From positions 1-46,363 of the forward strand of contig JAYSFC010000010.1 of NCBI GenBank assembly GCA_041913505.1: 46,363 nucleotides of DNA, read 5' to 3'. The notes beneath the pieces were generated by a model. It saw nothing but the letters and a program-made list of their open reading frames with translations, had not been told where the DNA came from and did no database searches. Positions 10,022-19,838 of the stretch are shown here, piece by piece (the stretch's first letter is position 1; the number at the start of each line of letters is the position of its first letter). A program made the position numbers and the translations under genes. The DNA is from JAYSFC01 sp041913505. GTDB lineage: Bacteria > Pseudomonadota > Gammaproteobacteria > Burkholderiales > Burkholderiaceae_C.

Positions 10022-10645
10022 TCATTCCGTGCCTTTGCGTCCCGCCATGGGAAGGCTCCAGGCGTAGCGCAACGACAGGTAGCGGATCACGAAACAGATG
10101 GTTGCGCCAAACCAGGGCGTCAGGGTGAACCACCAATCGAGCCTCTGCCCCAGCACCTGTACCGAGGCGCCCGCCAGTGCAGCCAGGGCATAGATTTCCT
10201 TGCGCAATATGACCGGGACGCGGTTGAGCACGATGTCGCGCAGCGCCCCACCGCCCACGGCGGTGATGGTTCCGAGCACGATGGCGACTTCGGCGTTGCT
10301 GCCCAGGGAGAGTGCCTTGTGTGCGCCGACCACGGCATAAAAGCCTAGCCCGAACGAGTCGAACATGAGCACCGGGTGCTGGAGCCGGTCTAGAACGGAG
10401 CGTGCCCAGATCGTGACCGCCGAAGCCGCCAACGCGCAGGCGAAATAGCGCCAGTCCGAGATGCCTACCGGGGGCAGGGCGCCAAGACACAGGTCCCGGA
10501 ATATGCCCCCGCCGGTTGCCGTGAGCCAGGCGATCGCCAGAACGCCGAACAGGTCCAGCCGCTTTTGCTCCGCGGCGATGGCGCCGCTGAATGCAAAAGC
10601 CAGGGTGCCGAGCAGATCCACCAGGACGAAGACGGAGTGCTCCAT
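10022..10645 (-). CDS. TRIC/UPF0126 family membrane protein (YicG-like)
   Basis: A 207-aa integral membrane protein with about seven hydrophobic segments arranged as two repeats. The glycine motifs GTLAFAFSGAIAA and TATGGGIFRDLCLG in the first half are mirrored by GFYAVVGAHKAL and TAVGGGALRDIVLN in the second, as in UPF0126/TRIC-type proteins. Bacterial TRIC homologues form trimeric cation channels; YicG-like members are also implicated in glycine transport, so the substrate is uncertain. Its start shares one base with the upstream amidohydrolase stop (TGATG), indicating an operon. Confidence 0.88.
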   Translation of the reverse strand: MEHSVFVLVDLLGTLAFAFSGAIAAEQKRLDLFGVLAIAWLTATGGGIFRDLCLGALPPVGISDWRYFACALAASAVTIWARSVLDRLQHPVLMFDSFGLGFYAVVGAHKALSLGSNAEVAIVLGTITAVGGGALRDIVLNRVPVILRKEIYALAALAGASVQVLGQRLDWWFTLTPWFGATICFVIRYLSLRYAWSLPMAGRKGTE

Positions 10646-11913
10646 CAGGCTGCCTGCCCGCGGCAGAGCCAGGCCGAGGCGGCCGTCAGCATGGCCTGCA
10701 GGCCTGTCTCCAGAGTAGGGTGAATAACTGGCGCAAACATCGGGGAATGGTTGCTCGGTATCTTGTTGATCGCTTTGGCGGCCTGGGCGCGCGCGTAGAC
10801 ATCGGGGTCGGTGCCCCCGACGAACCAGAAAACGTACGGAACGCCCCAGGTGTGGCCAAAGACGCCGAAGTCCTCGCTGGCCGATGCGGGCTGTGCCAAT
10901 GCCTTGGCTTTGTCCCCGAACTGTTTCTGGAAGGCGTCGACCACCAATCGGGTTACGGCCGCGTCGTTATCCGTGAGCGGATAGGTGCTGAGGGTGGTGA
11001 ATTCCGGAGGGCGCTCGGCATTGGAGGCATCGCACTCCGCGCAGCAGATGCGGCGGATGGACGCCAGCATGTACTCGCGCACGTCCTCGTCGAAGGTGCG
11101 CATGTTGAGCTTGATCGTGGCTTCGTCGGGAATGATGTTTTCTTTGGTCCCTGCCTGCAGTGAGCCGATGGTGAGCACCGCGTTGTCCATGGGCGAAATC
11201 TCCCGCGACACGATGGTCTGCAGGCGCAGGGTCGTGGCGGCGGCCATGATGACCGGGTCGATGGAGGTCTGGGGCTGTGATCCGTGGGAGCCGCGGCCAA
11301 ACAACCGGATCTTCAGGCTGTCGCCCGCCGACAGGATGACCCCGGACCGGTGGCTGACCGTGCCGGCGGCACCGACCATGACGTGTTGGCCCAAGACGAT
11401 GTCGGGCTTGGGAAACCGGGTTGTGTCCCAGTCCTTGACCATACTGCTGGCGCCCTGCGCCACCTCTTCGCCCGGCTGGAACACGACCAGCACCGTGCCC
11501 TTCCAGGCCTCGCGGTGCTCCGCCAGCACGCGCGCTGCGCCCATGAGCCAGGTGACGTGCATGTCATGGCCGCAGGAATGGGCCACGCCCACTTCCACGC
11601 CGTCGGTATCCTTCGCTCGGAAGGTGCTGGCATAAGGCAGGCCCGTGTTCTCGGCCATGGGCAACGCATCCATGTCCGCGCGCAGCATGACGGTCGGTCC
11701 GGCTCCGTTGCGCAGTATTCCCACCACACCTGTGACGCCGACTTCTCGCGCCACCTCGTAGCCCAGGGCCTCGATGTAGTCTGCCGCGATCCGGGCGGTA
11801 CGAACCTCCTGCATCGACAGCTCGGGGTGCTGGTGCAGGTCCTTGTAGATCGACTCCAGCTCCACCAGCAGCGGTTCACTGTGGCGTGCAAGGCATTGGA
11901 CGAGCGCATTCAT
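10645..11913 (-). CDS. M20 (M20D-type) amidohydrolase
   Basis: A 422-aa metal-dependent hydrolase of the hippurate/IAA-amino-acid amidohydrolase type. LHQHPELSMQE is the family opening. AHSCGHDMHV (Cys114, His116) supplies metal ligands and FQPGEEVAQGA carries the catalytic Glu region. A dimerisation lid domain sits in the middle, and late metal-binding elements occur in SASEDFGVFG and the C-terminal HSPMFAPV. There is no signal peptide, so it is cytoplasmic, cleaving N-acyl amino acids or similar amides. It overlaps the TRIC-like gene by one base; the pairing hints at amino-acid metabolism, but the substrate is unknown. The start codon directly follows a hairpin that includes its Shine-Dalgarno. 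Confidence 0.88.
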   Translation of the reverse strand: MNALVQCLARHSEPLLVELESIYKDLHQHPELSMQEVRTARIAADYIEALGYEVAREVGVTGVVGILRNGAGPTVMLRADMDALPMAENTGLPYASTFRAKDTDGVEVGVAHSCGHDMHVTWLMGAARVLAEHREAWKGTVLVVFQPGEEVAQGASSMVKDWDTTRFPKPDIVLGQHVMVGAAGTVSHRSGVILSAGDSLKIRLFGRGSHGSQPQTSIDPVIMAAATTLRLQTIVSREISPMDNAVLTIGSLQAGTKENIIPDEATIKLNMRTFDEDVREYMLASIRRICCAECDASNAERPPEFTTLSTYPLTDNDAAVTRLVVDAFQKQFGDKAKALAQPASASEDFGVFGHTWGVPYVFWFVGGTDPDVYARAQAAKAINKIPSNHSPMFAPVIHPTLETGLQAMLTAASAWLCRGQAA

Positions 11914-11914
11914 G

Positions 11915-11937
11915 GCGAATCTCCTCGCGGGATTCGC
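11915..11937 (-). promoter_or_regulatory. SD-overlapping hairpin before amidohydrolase start
   Basis: In the mRNA sense the leader reads GCGAATC, nine bases, GATTCGC, then C and the ATG. The perfect 7-bp stem places the GGAG ribosome-binding site in the loop and right arm. This could limit translation initiation. No known riboswitch or thermometer class is recognised. Confidence 0.4.
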
Positions 11938-12008
11938 TCAGTATGCGCCAAATCGGTCTTTGGAGTGGCTGCCGCCCGTGGCGTGTCCTCCAGCCGGGCG
12001 GCGGGGGC

Positions 12009-13811
<1,803 letters not shown>

Positions 13812-13977
13812 TTGTCCATTTTAGGCGGGCAGGCCGTCAGCCAAGGTGGGGCGCGTACGTCCGGAAACAAGCGTAAAGCGGGTTTTGTGCCATCCTTTCG
13901 GGGTGCTGGCGCGTTAAGTGCCTGTGGGCGAAGCCGAAGGAAGGTGCGCGCCCACCCACTATCACAGGAGATTTGTC

Positions 13978-14325
13978 ATGACTCAAACCCGTTCTTTGTA
14001 TGCCATGGCCGTTGCCGCCGGTGTGGCGCTGGCAGCTTTGGGCGGTGTGACGGCCGCCCACGCGCGCGGCGATGTGACCTGGTCCGTGGGGATTGGCGCC
14101 CCTGGCGTGGCTTTGGGTGTAACCAATGGCTACCCCGCCTATGTCGCCCCGGCGCCCGTCTATGTGGCACCGAGCCCCGTGTACTACGCCCCCCCGCCGC
14201 CCGTGGTCTACGCGCCGCGCCCGGTGTACTACGCGCCGCCGCCGGTTGTGGTGGCCCCTGCGTACGGATATGGTTACGGCTACTACCGCCATCACCGCCA
14301 TGGGTGGCGAGGCTGGGACCGCTGA
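13978..14325 (+). CDS. Small secreted Pro/Tyr-rich protein
   Basis: A 115-aa exported protein: a signal peptide of about 28 residues (VAAGVALAALGGVTAAHARG), then a short region (GDVTWSVGIGAPGVALG) and a low-complexity tail rich in proline, tyrosine, valine and alanine. The repeated unit resembles P-V-Y-Y-A-P-P-P, and the end is Tyr/Gly/His/Arg-rich. CACAGGAG lies 8 nt before the ATG at 13978. Similar proteins are common in Betaproteobacteria and have no known function; the envelope location is inferred from the signal peptide. Confidence 0.85.
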   Translation: MTQTRSLYAMAVAAGVALAALGGVTAAHARGDVTWSVGIGAPGVALGVTNGYPAYVAPAPVYVAPSPVYYAPPPPVVYAPRPVYYAPPPVVVAPAYGYGYGYYRHHRHGWRGWDR

Positions 14326-14393
14326 ACGCGCGTCCTTTCTCTTCCTGGTTTCGGCCGCCCTGGGGCGGCTCCCGCCGCGCATGACACGGCTTG

Positions 14394-14423
14394 CGCCAGA
14401 CGGCCCTTCGGGGCCGTCTGGCG
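14394..14423 (+). terminator. Strong hairpin with TTCG tetraloop
   Basis: A perfect 13-bp stem CGCCAGACGGCCC/GGGCCGTCTGGCG closes a TTCG tetraloop. It lies 68 nt after the secreted-protein stop and 50 nt before aroQ. There is no real T tract, so it may work as an intrinsic terminator of modest strength or as an mRNA 3'-end stabiliser. Confidence 0.65.
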
Positions 14424-14472
14424 TTGAGGGCGCCGCATAATCCCAAGTTCAGAAGCCTCGGAGCGCCTTGCT

Positions 14473-14916
14473 GTGAAAACTGTTTTCGTTCTCAACGGTC
14501 CCAACCTCAACCTTCTGGGTACCCGAGAGCCCACTGTCTATGGCGCCCAGACGCTGGCCGATGTGGAGCAGCTGTGCCAGCAGGCCTGTGCGCGCCACGG
14601 GTTCGCGCTGCAGTTTCGCCAAAGCAACCACGAGGGCGACCTGGTGGACTGGATCCACGAGGCCGGGCGCCTGCATGCGGAGGGCCGACTGGCCGGTGCG
14701 GTGCTCAACGCGGGGGCCTACACGCACACGAGCGTGGCACTGCTCGACGCGATCAAGGGCACGGGCGTGCCGCTGATCGAGCTGCACATCAGCAATGTGC
14801 ACGCGCGCGAGAGCTTTCGCCACCATTCCTACATCTCGCCCGTGGCACGCGCCGTGATGTGCGGCTTCGGCGTGGCAGGCTACGGCCTGGCGATCGACGC
14901 GCTCGCACAGTGGTGA
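14473..14916 (+). CDS. aroQ: Type II 3-dehydroquinate dehydratase AroQ
   Basis: A 147-aa enzyme of the shikimate pathway that dehydrates 3-dehydroquinate to 3-dehydroshikimate in the cytoplasm, normally as a dodecamer. The opening VFVLNGPNLNLLGTREPTVYG includes the catalytic Tyr23 and lid Arg18. SNHEGDLVDWIH and LNAGAYTHTSVAL are family signatures, and ELHISNVHARESFRHHS carries the catalytic His105. The start is GTG at 14473. Its TGA overlaps a GTG start of the next gene. Confidence 0.95.
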   Translation: MKTVFVLNGPNLNLLGTREPTVYGAQTLADVEQLCQQACARHGFALQFRQSNHEGDLVDWIHEAGRLHAEGRLAGAVLNAGAYTHTSVALLDAIKGTGVPLIELHISNVHARESFRHHSYISPVARAVMCGFGVAGYGLAIDALAQW

Positions 14917-15776
14917 ACGGCCTCGCCAGCATCCCGCAGGGCGTTCGGCGCCTGCAGGCGCTCGCGCGGCGCCACACCACCTCCATGGGCGAGGGGGCAG
15001 GTGATATCGTCTGGCATGTCTGGGGCGAGCGGCGCCCGGGCGTGGCACCGCTGGTGTTGCTCCATGGCGGCAGCGGCAGCTGGACGCACTGGGTGCGCAA
15101 CATCGACGCGCTCGTGGCCGAAGGGCGCCAGCTTTGGGTGCCTGATCTGCCGGGCTTCGGCGACTCGGCGCCGCTCCCGGAGGGCACCGATGCCGACGCC
15201 ATGGTGGAGCCACTGCGCGCCGGGCTGCGGGCATTGCTAGGGGATGAGGCCTGCGACCTTGTGGGCTTCTCGTTCGGAGGCATGACGGCGGGTTTGCTCG
15301 CGGCCGCGCACCCGGACGTGGCCCAGCATCTGGTGCTGGTCGGAGCGCCGGCGATGGGCGTGGTGCCCGAGCGGCAGTTCACGCTCAAGGGCTGGCGGCA
15401 CCTGCCCAGCCCCGAGGCGCAGGCCGAGGCGCACCGCTACAACCTCGCGGCGCTGATGCTGTCCGATCCCGCGCTGATCGACGAGGAGACGCTGGCGCTG
15501 CACGTTCTCAACGTATCGCGCGACCGCCTGCCGCGCCGGCGGCTGGCGCACACCGATATCCTCGCGCGCTCGCTGCCGCAGGTGCGCTGCCCCGTGCACG
15601 CGATCTACGGCGCGCTCGACTCGCTCTACAAGCGCTGGATCACCGAGTTGGACGGCGCGTTCCGCGCCACGGGCGCGCATTTCCAGGGACTGGAGCTGGT
15701 GCCGGATTGCGGGCATTGGGTGCAGTACGAGCAGCCGCAGGCCTTCCATGCGGCACTGCGCCGCGCGCTGGGCTGA
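14913..15776 (+). CDS. Alpha/beta hydrolase
   Basis: A 287-aa alpha/beta-fold hydrolase. The oxyanion region is LVLLHGGSGSWTHWVRNID, the nucleophile elbow is GFSFGGM with its serine, the acid is probably the Asp in YGALDSLYKRW, and the catalytic His is in DCGHWVQYEQP. The arrangement resembles C-C hydrolases and small-ester hydrolases, but the substrate cannot be told. The GTG at 14913 overlaps the aroQ stop (GTGA). An ATG at 14985, just before the conserved core, is the alternative start. arfB follows 2 nt after its stop. Confidence 0.85.
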   Translation: MNGLASIPQGVRRLQALARRHTTSMGEGAGDIVWHVWGERRPGVAPLVLLHGGSGSWTHWVRNIDALVAEGRQLWVPDLPGFGDSAPLPEGTDADAMVEPLRAGLRALLGDEACDLVGFSFGGMTAGLLAAAHPDVAQHLVLVGAPAMGVVPERQFTLKGWRHLPSPEAQAEAHRYNLAALMLSDPALIDEETLALHVLNVSRDRLPRRRLAHTDILARSLPQVRCPVHAIYGALDSLYKRWITELDGAFRATGAHFQGLELVPDCGHWVQYEQPQAFHAALRRALG

Positions 15777-15778
15777 CC

Positions 15779-16195
15779 ATGCCTTCCCGACCGCATCTCC
15801 TGCAGGTGGACGAGCGCGAGGTGGAGATCACTGCCATGCGCGCCCAGGGCGCGGGCGGGCAGAACGTGAACAAGGTGTCGAGCGCGGTGCATCTGCGCTT
15901 CGACATCACGGCTTCGTCGCTGCCGCTCGATGTGCAGCAGCGGCTGCTTGCGCTGCGCGACGGGCGCATCACCCAGGATGGCGTGCTCATCATCAAGGCC
16001 CAGCAGCACCGCAGCCAGGATCTCAACCGTGCCGAGGCGCTCGAACGCCTGCAGGCTCTAATAGACCGCGTGGCCGAGCCGCCGCGCGTGCGCCGCGCCA
16101 CGCAGCCCACATGGGGCTCGCAATTGCGGCGGCGCGAGGGCAAGCGCCTGCGCAGCGCGACCAAGGCGTTGCGCGGACGGGTGGTGCCGGACTAG
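15779..16195 (+). CDS. arfB: Alternative ribosome-rescue factor ArfB
   Basis: A 138-aa peptidyl-tRNA hydrolase that releases ribosomes stalled without a stop codon. The catalytic GGQ is at residues 26-28 in RAQGAGGQNVNKVSSAVHLRFD. The basic C-terminal tail (RREGKRLRSATKALRGR) matches the ArfB/YaeJ helix that enters the empty mRNA channel. Its size fits ArfB and excludes RF1/RF2. It starts 2 nt after the hydrolase stop, so it is probably part of the aroQ run. Its TAG stop lies inside the CTAG at the left end of the MITE-like element. Confidence 0.93.
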   Translation: MPSRPHLLQVDEREVEITAMRAQGAGGQNVNKVSSAVHLRFDITASSLPLDVQQRLLALRDGRITQDGVLIIKAQQHRSQDLNRAEALERLQALIDRVAEPPRVRRATQPTWGSQLRRREGKRLRSATKALRGRVVPD

Positions 16196-16383
16196 GGCCT
16201 GTTCACACCATGGAAGGGGATCGGGTTGCCTTGCCAGCGCGGGCAACGCCGCAGGCGGCCCCTTTGCAAGGCAACCCGAGGGGAAGGCATGCCCCTCGGC
16301 GTTGCGTTCCTTGTGCGCGCACCTTGATGGGCGGGCCGTGGTGAGCTTCGCAACCTCCTCCATGGTGTGAACAGATCCTAGTC
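16190..16383. mobile_element. MITE-like 194-bp inverted-repeat element
   Basis: Two 25-bp arms (16190-16214 and 16359-16383) are inverted repeats differing at only two positions; both contain CTGTTCACACCATGGA. The interior is also structured: CGGGTTGCCTTGC pairs with GCAAGGCAACCCG, and GAGGGG pairs with CCCCTC. There is no coding capacity for a transposase. A CTAG lies just outside the CTGTTCACACC core on both sides and could be a 4-bp target duplication of the sort made by some IS5-family elements. The left CTAG contains the arfB stop codon. The class is my inference. Confidence 0.6.
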
Positions 16384-16475
16384 ATTGTCTTGAATATCGA
16401 GACAATCTAACCCATTGGAGTGGCTTGGTTGCCAAGAGCGCAACCCCTACATTCAAGGCACCAAGGATCATTGCC

Positions 16476-17303
16476 ATGTCTGCCACCCACACTGCTTCCG
16501 CCACGCCGTCCCTTCCCACGCTGTTCGTTTCGCACGGGGCTCCGCTGTTCGCCATCGAGGCCGGCTCCACCGGCCCCGCGCTCACGCACTGGGGGCAAGG
16601 CCTGCGCGAGCGCTTCCCGGGGCTGCGCGGCGTGGTCGTCATGTCGCCGCACTGGATGGCGCGCGGCGTGGAGGTCATGACCGGGCCCGCACCAGCCACG
16701 TGGCACGATTTCGGCGGTTTTCCGGCGCCGCTCTATGCGTTGCAATATCCCGCGCCGGGCGCTCCCGCGCTGGCGCAGGAGGTGCTGACCCTGCTGCGCG
16801 GCGCGGGCATGGCCGCCGAGGGGGACGCGCAGCGCCCCTTCGACCACGGCGCCTGGGTGCCGCTGATGCATCTGTTTCCGCAGGCCGATGTGCCCGTGGT
16901 TCAGGTCGCGCTGCCCGTGGGTGCGGGGCCGGCCGAGGTGTACGCCATGGGCGCGGCCCTGCGTGGCCTGCGCGGGCAGGGGGTGCTCGTGATGGGCTCG
17001 GGCAGCATGACGCATAACCTGCGTGAATTCTTCGGCGGCGGGCATGAGCCTGCGCCCTATGTGGTGGAGTTCAGCCGATGGACTGAGGACGCCGTGGAGC
17101 GCGGCGACCTGCGCGCGCTGCTGGCCTACCGCAGCCAGGCGCCGCACGCGCAGCGTGCGCACCCCACCGAAGACCATTTCCTGCCGCTCTTCTTTGCGCT
17201 TGGCGCGGCGGGCGATGCCTGGCAGACCGATTACCTCAGCCGCGAGGTCATGTATGGCATGCTGGCGATGGATGCTTTTGCGCTGAACACGCCCGCGGCA
17301 TGA
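16476..17303 (+). CDS. LigB/DODA-type extradiol dioxygenase family protein (YgiD-like)
   Basis: A 275-aa member of the class III extradiol dioxygenase superfamily resembling E. coli YgiD and plant DODA. Metal-ligand histidines appear in TLFVSHGAP (His20), VVVMSPHWM (His59), PFDHGAWVPL (His124) and HPTEDHFLPLFFALG (His229/His234). YgiD-like proteins bind zinc or iron and some open L-DOPA rings; the native substrate here is unknown. The ATG at 16476 has AAGGA about 9 nt upstream; an earlier in-frame start at 16425 is less likely. It is followed closely by a carboxylesterase gene. Confidence 0.88.
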   Translation: MSATHTASATPSLPTLFVSHGAPLFAIEAGSTGPALTHWGQGLRERFPGLRGVVVMSPHWMARGVEVMTGPAPATWHDFGGFPAPLYALQYPAPGAPALAQEVLTLLRGAGMAAEGDAQRPFDHGAWVPLMHLFPQADVPVVQVALPVGAGPAEVYAMGAALRGLRGQGVLVMGSGSMTHNLREFFGGGHEPAPYVVEFSRWTEDAVERGDLRALLAYRSQAPHAQRAHPTEDHFLPLFFALGAAGDAWQTDYLSREVMYGMLAMDAFALNTPAA

Positions 17304-17332
17304 TGGCAATGCCGTTTCGAGGAGACACGACC

Positions 17333-17998
17333 ATGCTGGACCTTCCCGTCACTTTCCTGCACCGCCCGGCGAACCCGGGTGCACGCCACCCCTGGCTGCT
17401 GGTGCTCATGCACGGCGTGGGCAGCAACGAGCAGGATCTGTTCGGCCTTGCGCCGCAGATTCCCGAGCACTTCCACGTGCTGAGCCTGCGCGCACCCTTC
17501 CGCATGGGGCCGGGCTCCTTCGCGTGGTTTGATTTTTCGGTCGAGCCTGGCGGCAAGCGCAGCATCAACGAGACGCAGGAGGCGCACAGCCGCGCGCTGC
17601 TGGAGCAGGTGATCGATACGGCCGCGCACCACCTTGGCGTGGAGCCCCGGCATGTGGTGGTGGCCGGCTTCAGCCAGGGCGGGATCATGGCCCTGTCGCT
17701 GCTGCTCACACGGCCTGCGCTAATGCGCGCCGCCATGGTGTGGCATGGCCGTCTGCTGCCGGAAGTCGTGCCGCACATGGCTGCGGCGGATACGTTCCAC
17801 GACAAGCACCTGTGGGTGAGCCATGGCGCGCACGACGACGTGATCCCGCTGGCCAGCGCGCAGGCCATCCGCCGCCATGTGCAGGCGCTGCCGCTGCACC
17901 TCGAGTACCAGGAATTCGCGGGCGGCCATGAGATCCGGGCATCCGAGCTGAGTCACGCGGTGGCCTGGCTCGATGAACTGAGTCTGCCCGCCGCCTGA
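17333..17998 (+). CDS. Phospholipase/carboxylesterase-type hydrolase
   Basis: A 221-aa alpha/beta hydrolase of the small carboxylesterase/lysophospholipase group. The oxyanion element is LVLMHGVGSNEQDLFGLAPQ, the nucleophile Ser114 is in AGFSQGGIMAL, the acid Asp is in SHGAHDDVIPL and the His is in FAGGHEI. No signal peptide is visible. The ATG at 17333 has GAGGA upstream; an alternative ATG at 17300 overlaps the dioxygenase stop. Either way it is the second gene of a probable two-gene operon with the dioxygenase. Confidence 0.88.
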   Translation: MLDLPVTFLHRPANPGARHPWLLVLMHGVGSNEQDLFGLAPQIPEHFHVLSLRAPFRMGPGSFAWFDFSVEPGGKRSINETQEAHSRALLEQVIDTAAHHLGVEPRHVVVAGFSQGGIMALSLLLTRPALMRAAMVWHGRLLPEVVPHMAAADTFHDKHLWVSHGAHDDVIPLASAQAIRRHVQALPLHLEYQEFAGGHEIRASELSHAVAWLDELSLPAA

Positions 17999-18043
17999 GC
18001 CGAGGGCATCTGCGCGGGCCGCTGAGGCCTATGCGGGCCGCAT

Positions 18044-19201
18044 TCAGGGCTCGAGTTCTTGTGTGACCACCCGGTTGCGCCCCCCGTTCTTGGCTTGGTA
18101 CAGCGCGGCATCGGCCCGTGCGAGCAGGGCGTCCACGCTGGTATCCGTGGCGTGCACCGTCGCGACCCCCACGCTGATGGTGCAGCCAGGGTGCTGCAAT
18201 CCGTCCAGCGACTGGTCCGCGATATGCCGCAGGCGCTCTGCGGTCGCGCGTGCGGCGGCGCCTTGGGATTGGGGCAGCAGCACCAGGAACTCCTCGCCGC
18301 CATAGCGCCCCAGGCGGTCTATCCTGCGCAGCGTGGCCGAGGCCTGGGTGGAGAAATCCGCCAGTACCTTGTCGCCCACCTGGTGCCCCCACTGGTCGTT
18401 GATGCGCTTGAAGTGGTCCATGTCGAGGAGGAGGAGGGAGAACGCCGTCCCATACCGCTTCCAGCGCTCCCATTCCACCGCACAGGCATCGAGGATGGCG
18501 CGCCGCGTGAGCGTACCGGTCAGCCCATCGTGCGTGGCCAGGTACTCGAACTCCGCGCGCATGCGCTCGCTGGCCATGAGCAGCACGCCGATGCAGACCA
18601 GCAGCCCGGAGAAGTTGAAAGTCGCGAGATAGACCATCTGCACGGTGGAGGTGCCGAACCGGCTCGTGTCTGCGGCATCGAGCCAGAACGTGGTGACCGC
18701 GCGCACCAGCAGCACGGCGGCCTGGAGGGCGAGCACGGCCATCGTGAACCGTGGCGCGAACCCGCGGCCCCTGCGCCACAGCAGGCGCGCATGCGCAAGC
18801 ACCATGGCTGCGAGTGTGCTGGTGAACAGCGCGACCCGGATGCGGTAGTCGGGGTGCACGACCAGGAAGGTGGCCAGCCCCGCCAGCACGGCCAGGCCCA
18901 CCGCGAGCCAGTAGCGCCAGGTACTGCGCAACCCATAGAAGCGCTGGCTGCCGAAATAGAAGCAGGCCACGCCGGCCAGCAGCAGCGCATTGCCGCCGAG
19001 CACGATTGCCAGCGGCGGAACGTGCCCGTCGAGCCCGTAGGCGAGCGTGGATGCCGCGCACAGCAGCGGAGCGATCCCCCAGAGCCGCATGCCCTTCTGT
19101 ATGCGCGGGGGAAAGCTGGACCGCAGCCCGAACAGGACGAAACCCATCACGATGCTGATCAGGCCGGACATGGCAGAAACGGAACGCGGGTCGAGGAACA
19201 T
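18044..19201 (-). CDS. Membrane-bound GGDEF diguanylate cyclase
   Basis: A 385-aa protein. The N-terminal ~200 residues contain about seven hydrophobic segments, forming a membrane sensor region of unknown ligand. The C-terminal half is a GGDEF domain with FSLLLLDMDHFKRINDQWGHQVGD and the active-site loop GRYGGEEF (GGEEF at 301-305). An RxxD inhibitory site is present as RRID at 292-295, correctly spaced, so the enzyme should be product-inhibited by cyclic di-GMP. There is no EAL domain. The ATG at 19201 gives the first transmembrane segment. Confidence 0.9.
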   Translation of the reverse strand: MFLDPRSVSAMSGLISIVMGFVLFGLRSSFPPRIQKGMRLWGIAPLLCAASTLAYGLDGHVPPLAIVLGGNALLLAGVACFYFGSQRFYGLRSTWRYWLAVGLAVLAGLATFLVVHPDYRIRVALFTSTLAAMVLAHARLLWRRGRGFAPRFTMAVLALQAAVLLVRAVTTFWLDAADTSRFGTSTVQMVYLATFNFSGLLVCIGVLLMASERMRAEFEYLATHDGLTGTLTRRAILDACAVEWERWKRYGTAFSLLLLDMDHFKRINDQWGHQVGDKVLADFSTQASATLRRIDRLGRYGGEEFLVLLPQSQGAAARATAERLRHIADQSLDGLQHPGCTISVGVATVHATDTSVDALLARADAALYQAKNGGRNRVVTQELEP

Positions 19202-19244
19202 CGGGTGTGCGGCGCTGGCGTGGGCTGTGGGAGAGCGGTGGAAT

Positions 19245-19712
19245 CTACAGTGGCAATGCGACGGTGCGCTTGACTTCCTTGAGCGAAAAGTTCGTCGAGA
19301 TCTCGCGCACGCCGGGCAGGGCACGGATGCACGTGCGCACATATTCCGAGAAGGCGTGCAGATCGGGCGCGACCACTTCGAGCTGGTAGTCATAGCGCCC
19401 CGAGAGGTTGTGGCACGACAGCACCTGCGGCAGTGCCATGATTTCGCGCTCCAGCGCCGATGTGGTGTCGGCCGTGTGATCCTGCAGCGTGAGCTGTACG
19501 AAGCCCAGCACGCCCCAGCCCACGCGGTCGCGGTCCAGGTGCGCGTGGTAGCCCGCGATCACGCCGGTTTCTTCGAGGTGGCGAATACGCCGCCAGCAGG
19601 GTGAGGTCGAGAGCGACACCGCCTCGGCCAGTTCGCCCACGGTGGCGCGGCCGTCGCGCTGCAGGGCATTGAGCAGGGTGCGGTCGATGGCGTCGAGGGT
19701 GCTTGTTTCCAT
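19245..19712 (-). CDS. mdeR: Lrp/AsnC regulator, probable MdeR
   Basis: A 155-aa Lrp/AsnC transcription regulator. The N-terminal helix-turn-helix is in LDAIDRTLLNALQRDGRATVGELAEAVSLSTSPCWRRIRHLEETGVI and the C-terminal RAM ligand-binding domain runs to VKRTVALPL. It is divergent from methionine gamma-lyase, the position of mdeR in Pseudomonas putida. The ATG at 19712 is chosen because the conserved domain starts there; an open frame upstream is not conserved-looking. It probably binds the direct repeats at 19721-19779 and responds to methionine or a related amino acid. Confidence 0.85.
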   Translation of the reverse strand: METSTLDAIDRTLLNALQRDGRATVGELAEAVSLSTSPCWRRIRHLEETGVIAGYHAHLDRDRVGWGVLGFVQLTLQDHTADTTSALEREIMALPQVLSCHNLSGRYDYQLEVVAPDLHAFSEYVRTCIRALPGVREISTNFSLKEVKRTVALPL

Positions 19713-19720
19713 GGTGGGGC

Positions 19721-19779
19721 AAATTTTGCCCTTCATTGCGCTTTTAAGGGTGAAATCGGCGAAATTTTGCCTTTCATTG
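19721..19779. promoter_or_regulatory. Paired direct repeats, candidate MdeR operator
   Basis: Two copies of AAATTTTGCCYTTCATTG (19721-19738 and 19762-19779) match at 17 of 18 positions and are spaced 41 bp start to start, close to four helical turns. They lie between the divergent mdeR and mdeA starts. The first copy is also part of a near-palindrome GGGCAAATTTTGCCC. AT-rich, helically phased sites fit Lrp-family binding. Confidence 0.6.
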
Positions 19780-19838
19780 GGTTGAAGAATCTTGTTCACG
19801 GCGATGCCGCCGTCCACAGACCCACAGGAGACTTCACC

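Noticed and set aside
13812..13977. Riboswitch or leader RNA in the glnS/secreted-protein divergent gap
   Set aside because: I could not find a conserved riboswitch core or a convincing promoter; the gap looks like an ordinary divergent intergenic region.
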